A stretch of DNA of 7,583 nt. It comes from Thermoplasmata archaeon. GTDB taxonomy: Archaea; Thermoplasmatota; E2; UBA202; JdFR-43. The stretch is taken from assembly GCA_021162305.1 (NCBI GenBank), contig JAGGYX010000078.1, positions 1-7,583 on the forward strand, written 5' to 3'. The number at the start of each line of letters is the position of its first letter. The first letter of the stretch is position 1. Positions 5,694-7,583 of this stretch are shown one piece after another. A program made the translations under genes and the position numbers. The notes below the pieces were generated by a model. It was not told the DNA's origin. It ran no database searches and saw nothing but the letters and a program-made list of their open reading frames with translations.

Positions 5694-6104
5694 TCATATC
5701 CTTTTCAAAAATTCATGGGCTTTTTTCAAAACTTTTTTATCTCCTTCATATGTAACAAGTTGCAATGCTTCCTCAAATGGGAGCCATACATAATCAGTGT
5801 GTTCAAAAGATAGCTTAACATTTTTTGTATTGCTTTCAGCAAGCAAATAAACAACTACCTTAAATATTGTTTTTCCTTCTTTCCTGTAAAAATAGCTTAT
5901 TTTTTCTTTGAAGCCATTGATGATTCTCAAGTTCTCTTTTTTTAATCCCGCCTCTTCTTCTGCTTCTCTGAAAAATGTTTCTTTTATGTCCTCTCCTTTT
6001 TCAATATTCCCTTTAACAAATCCCCAGTGACCCCATCCATATTTAAGCAATAGATATTCATTTTCATGAAATATTACAGCTCCGCAGCTTTTTTCCACTG
6101 GCAT
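5694..6104 (-). CDS. Nudix hydrolase, Ap4A-hydrolase (NUDT2-like) type
   Basis: This 136-residue Nudix protein (137 if the first of two consecutive ATGs at 6107 is used) resembles asymmetrical diadenosine tetraphosphatases, which split Ap4A to ATP and AMP. The Nudix box GX5EX7REUXEEXGU is perfect, from G33 to L55 in the 137-residue numbering, with metal-binding Glu cluster E48/E51/E52. NUDT2-like hallmarks are the SCGAVIF start, GHWGFVKGNIEKGE, the FEHTDYVWLPFEEAL segment at about 101-115 and the final TYEGDKKVLKKAHEFL helix. It overlaps the upstream orphan gene: AGGTGA lies directly before ATG 6107 but three bases before ATG 6104, so spacing favours the second Met, giving a TGATG junction. 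The likely role is removal of alarmone-like dinucleoside polyphosphates or other capped nucleotides; activity on mRNA-like ends is possible but not shown. Confidence 0.9.
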   Translation of the reverse strand: MPVEKSCGAVIFHENEYLLLKYGWGHWGFVKGNIEKGEDIKETFFREAEEEAGLKKENLRIINGFKEKISYFYRKEGKTIFKVVVYLLAESNTKNVKLSFEHTDYVWLPFEEALQLVTYEGDKKVLKKAHEFLKRI

Positions 6105-7420
6105 CATTCACCTGCCATTTTTGCAAGCGTTTTTACAGCTTCTTCATATTCTTTTCCCTCACTTTTTATAACCTTTTCAACATGCTTTGCAAGCTCTTTC
6201 CCAAATTCTTTTTCCATTTTTGAATATTTCCACTCATCTATTCTCGCATTTGTAGCAAGTAAAAAAGCATATGATATTGCCTTTTCCTTTACATTCAATT
6301 TTCTTTCCTTTATCAATTTCATTATTCCTTCTATGCCCTCAACTCTATATGCTTTTGCCATTTCATCTATAAATTTTGTTAATTTTCCTCCCTGGACAGA
6401 AGGCAGTTTCAGAAGCATTTTTTCTTTTTTCATTTCCTCCCATTTTTTCTTCAATTCATTGGTATCGATTCCATATTTCTGGAGTAATTTTGCAGAAGAA
6501 GGCTGCTCCAGAATTATTGCATTTCTCTCTTTCTCTAAAATTTCTCTAATGAATTCTTTCTCCCATTCTTTTGGATTCAGTAATTTTAGCATTTCTTCAA
6601 TGTCATCTCCATAGCATTTTCCATCCATAATAAAAACTTTTTTCTTTTCAATAGCCCATCTAACCATGTTTTTGTAGTTCTCAATATATTTTTCATCTGT
6701 CTGACGACCTTTTACATAAAAAGCTGGGTCAGGTTTTTTATTCAATTCATTTTCAATAATGCATTTCTCGCATTTTTTCTGACATGTTACAATGTTAGCA
6801 TGCACATCTATGCTTGCTTTTTTCCAGAAATCAGGGTAATAAAAATATTCACCCATCTCTGCCAAGCTATTCCCCTTGCCACATAGCTTTATTTCATTTC
6901 CATTCCATCTTACAGCTATATATTCTTTTTTTCCGCATTCAAATTTATCTTTTAAAAATTTAACAAATTCTTCTGGCATTTCGTCTGCACATATTATTTT
7001 ATCTGGCATTGAGAATAGATTCACCTTCTTCTTTTTTGCAAAATTTATATAGCCCAGCAACCGTAAATTTGGTTTATCCCAGTTCTGAATGGCAATCAAA
7101 TATTCATCTTTTGCTTTCCCTCTTTTAGCATACAATACATCTTCGTTTCCTATTTTTTTATAAGCCAAATATGGAATTTTTTTCTCATCTGCCAATAGAA
7201 TGGTGGCTGCGAGGGCGGCAATCAAATCCTTTCCTTTTGCTGCTTTTTGAAGAAATGTTTCATCGCTGAATTTTTCTATCGTTTTTTTCATTTTCTCAAA
7301 AGGACATTTTTTGCTTCTGCATTCTGGCAAAATCATATATGGATTTTCTTTCAATTTTTTTGCCATTTCAACGATTTTCTTTTCATGCTGCTTTGTCGCA
7401 ATCCTTATCTTATATTGCAT
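6104..7420 (-). CDS. orphan 438-residue Lys/Cys-rich protein, unknown function
   Basis: I do not recognise this protein. It is soluble-looking, very rich in Lys and Glu, with no signal peptide or membrane helix. Three regions can be drawn. Residues 1-65 are basic with a Cys pair C34-x4-C39. Residues about 66-225 look alpha/beta and hold C144, C162, C180 and a compact C213-x3-C217-x2-C220 cluster preceded by H207, suggesting a zinc or Fe-S site. Residues about 226-438 are almost entirely helical and charged, with coiled-coil-like KEWEKEF/KKKWEEMKKEK stretches. C-x3-C-x2-C is the spacing of radical-SAM enzymes, but it lies mid-protein without the other radical-SAM motifs. The gene overlaps the Nudix gene and shares its message, so a link to nucleotide or RNA metabolism is possible. 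It is divergent from a universal stress protein gene and has a TATA box close to its ATG. Confidence 0.82.
   Translation of the reverse strand: MQYKIRIATKQHEKKIVEMAKKLKENPYMILPECRSKKCPFEKMKKTIEKFSDETFLQKAAKGKDLIAALAATILLADEKKIPYLAYKKIGNEDVLYAKRGKAKDEYLIAIQNWDKPNLRLLGYINFAKKKKVNLFSMPDKIICADEMPEEFVKFLKDKFECGKKEYIAVRWNGNEIKLCGKGNSLAEMGEYFYYPDFWKKASIDVHANIVTCQKKCEKCIIENELNKKPDPAFYVKGRQTDEKYIENYKNMVRWAIEKKKVFIMDGKCYGDDIEEMLKLLNPKEWEKEFIREILEKERNAIILEQPSSAKLLQKYGIDTNELKKKWEEMKKEKMLLKLPSVQGGKLTKFIDEMAKAYRVEGIEGIMKLIKERKLNVKEKAISYAFLLATNARIDEWKYSKMEKEFGKELAKHVEKVIKSEGKEYEEAVKTLAKMAGE
6108..6113 (-). promoter_or_regulatory. Shine-Dalgarno AGGTGA deciding the Nudix start
   Basis: AGGTGA on the minus strand lies inside the last codons of the upstream gene. 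It touches the first ATG (6107) and stands three bases from the second (6104). The other internal genes here have three to four bases between motif and ATG, so the second ATG is the better start. Confidence 0.55.
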
Positions 7421-7436
7421 AAAATTAATGGAAATA

Positions 7437-7444
7437 TTTTATAT
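7437..7444 (-). promoter_or_regulatory. TATA box for the orphan-Nudix unit
   Basis: The minus strand reads ATATAAAA, centred about 20-21 bases before the ATG at 7420. The spacing is slightly short for a start exactly on the ATG. There is no Shine-Dalgarno, so a leaderless or nearly leaderless message is expected. Confidence 0.45.
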
Positions 7445-7450
7445 CATTCT

Positions 7451-7464
7451 TTTGGCAAGCCAAA
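7451..7464. promoter_or_regulatory. perfect palindrome TTTGGC-AA-GCCAAA between divergent promoters
   Basis: TTTGGC at 7451-7456 and GCCAAA at 7459-7464 are exact reverse complements two bases apart. The dyad lies between the minus-strand TATA box (7437-7444) and the plus-strand TATA box (7465-7472), covering the BRE position of the latter. A dimeric regulator bound here could control both the stress protein and the orphan-Nudix unit. Regulator unknown. Confidence 0.45.
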
Positions 7465-7472
7465 TTATTTAT
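7465..7472 (+). promoter_or_regulatory. TATA box of the universal stress protein gene
   Basis: TTATTTAT is centred 24.5 bases before the ATG at 7493 and directly preceded by GCCAAA, which can act as a BRE-like element. No Shine-Dalgarno precedes the ATG, so the transcript is predicted to be leaderless. Confidence 0.5.
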
Positions 7473-7492
7473 TTGCTACCAGAATTAACAGT

Positions 7493-7583
7493 ATGGCAAA
7501 AGAAATTGGAAAAATTATTGTGCCTGTTGATGGCTCGGAAGAATCAAAGAAAGCTGCAAAGAAAGCAATATACATTGCAAAGC
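7493..7583 (+). CDS. universal stress protein (UspA family), N-terminal part, cut by window end
   Basis: The first 30 codons read MAKEIGKIIVPVDGSEESKK followed by an AAKKAIYIAK helix. The beta-strand KIIVPVDGS followed by an amphipathic helix of Ser/Lys/Ala is the classic start of the UspA fold, where the Asp and following loop contribute to nucleotide binding. The rest of the gene, including the ATP-binding G-x2-G-x9-G(S/T) motif that would tell binding from non-binding members, is outside the window. It is transcribed away from the orphan 438-residue gene, with the palindromic dyad in the 72-base gap. Confidence 0.85.
   Translation, partial: MAKEIGKIIVPVDGSEESKKAAKKAIYIAK

Noticed and set aside
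6066..6614. A 182-codon plus-strand open frame opposite the orphan gene
   Set aside because: It lies antisense to a convincing minus-strand gene, is dominated by Ser/Phe/Ile as expected from the complement of Lys/Glu-rich codons, and has no promoter or family match.
6740..6784. Radical-SAM identification from C-x3-C-x2-C in the orphan protein
   Set aside because: The cluster is in the middle of the protein, the following sequence lacks the GGE-like and other radical-SAM motifs, and the spacing is also common in zinc sites.
1..7583. Mobile element, CRISPR, toxin-antitoxin or phage-defence system
   Set aside because: I saw no transposase, integrase, regularly spaced repeats, paired small toxin/antitoxin genes or defence-type nucleases; apart from unrecognised families the content is housekeeping.

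Overview
The window is a compact, AT-rich, gene-dense archaeal segment. The archaeal assignment rests on an NMD3 homologue, a PAC2/DUF75 proteasome-chaperone homologue, archaeal TATA boxes placed about 20-27 bases before start codons (leaderless geometry), and GGTGA-type Shine-Dalgarno sites kept for genes inside operons. Lys/Glu/Ile-rich proteins and purine-rich coding strands would suit a euryarchaeal (perhaps Thermoplasmatota-like) organism, possibly a thermophile, but I cannot place the lineage from this window. I see no mobile element, CRISPR array, rRNA or tRNA.

Layout. Bases 1-391 (+) hold the 3' end of an unrecognised reading frame followed by what looks like its decayed continuation (frameshift plus in-frame TAA). 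Bases 413-1547 (+) hold a two-gene unit: a PAC2-family protein ending in a proteasome-docking HbYX tripeptide, and an overlapping or abutting small helical/zinc-ribbon protein. A convergent gap follows at 1548-1589. Bases 1590-7420 are all on the minus strand. In transcription order they are: an orphan 438-residue Cys/Lys-rich protein and a Nudix Ap4A-hydrolase-like protein (overlapping); NMD3, a HAD hydrolase and a small membrane-anchored, sequon-rich protein (coupled by ATGA overlaps); then an AhpD-like CMD protein, ribonuclease Z and a ROK-family kinase. A universal stress protein starts on the plus strand at 7493 and runs off the window, divergent from the 438-residue gene.

Together this is mostly housekeeping: protein quality control (PAC2), tRNA 3' processing (RNase Z), large-subunit ribosome maturation (NMD3), nucleotide and phosphate-ester clean-up (Nudix, HAD), redox/peroxide defence (CMD) and sugar phosphorylation (ROK). 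The least explained parts are the 438-residue orphan, the zinc-ribbon partner of the proteasome-docking protein, and the dense-sequon surface protein coupled to the NMD3 operon. A perfect palindrome between the divergent usp and orphan promoters is a good operator candidate. Expression logic is visible: genes that open a transcription unit have a TATA box close to the ATG and no Shine-Dalgarno, while internal genes carry GGTGA/GTGAT sites 3-4 bases before the start.
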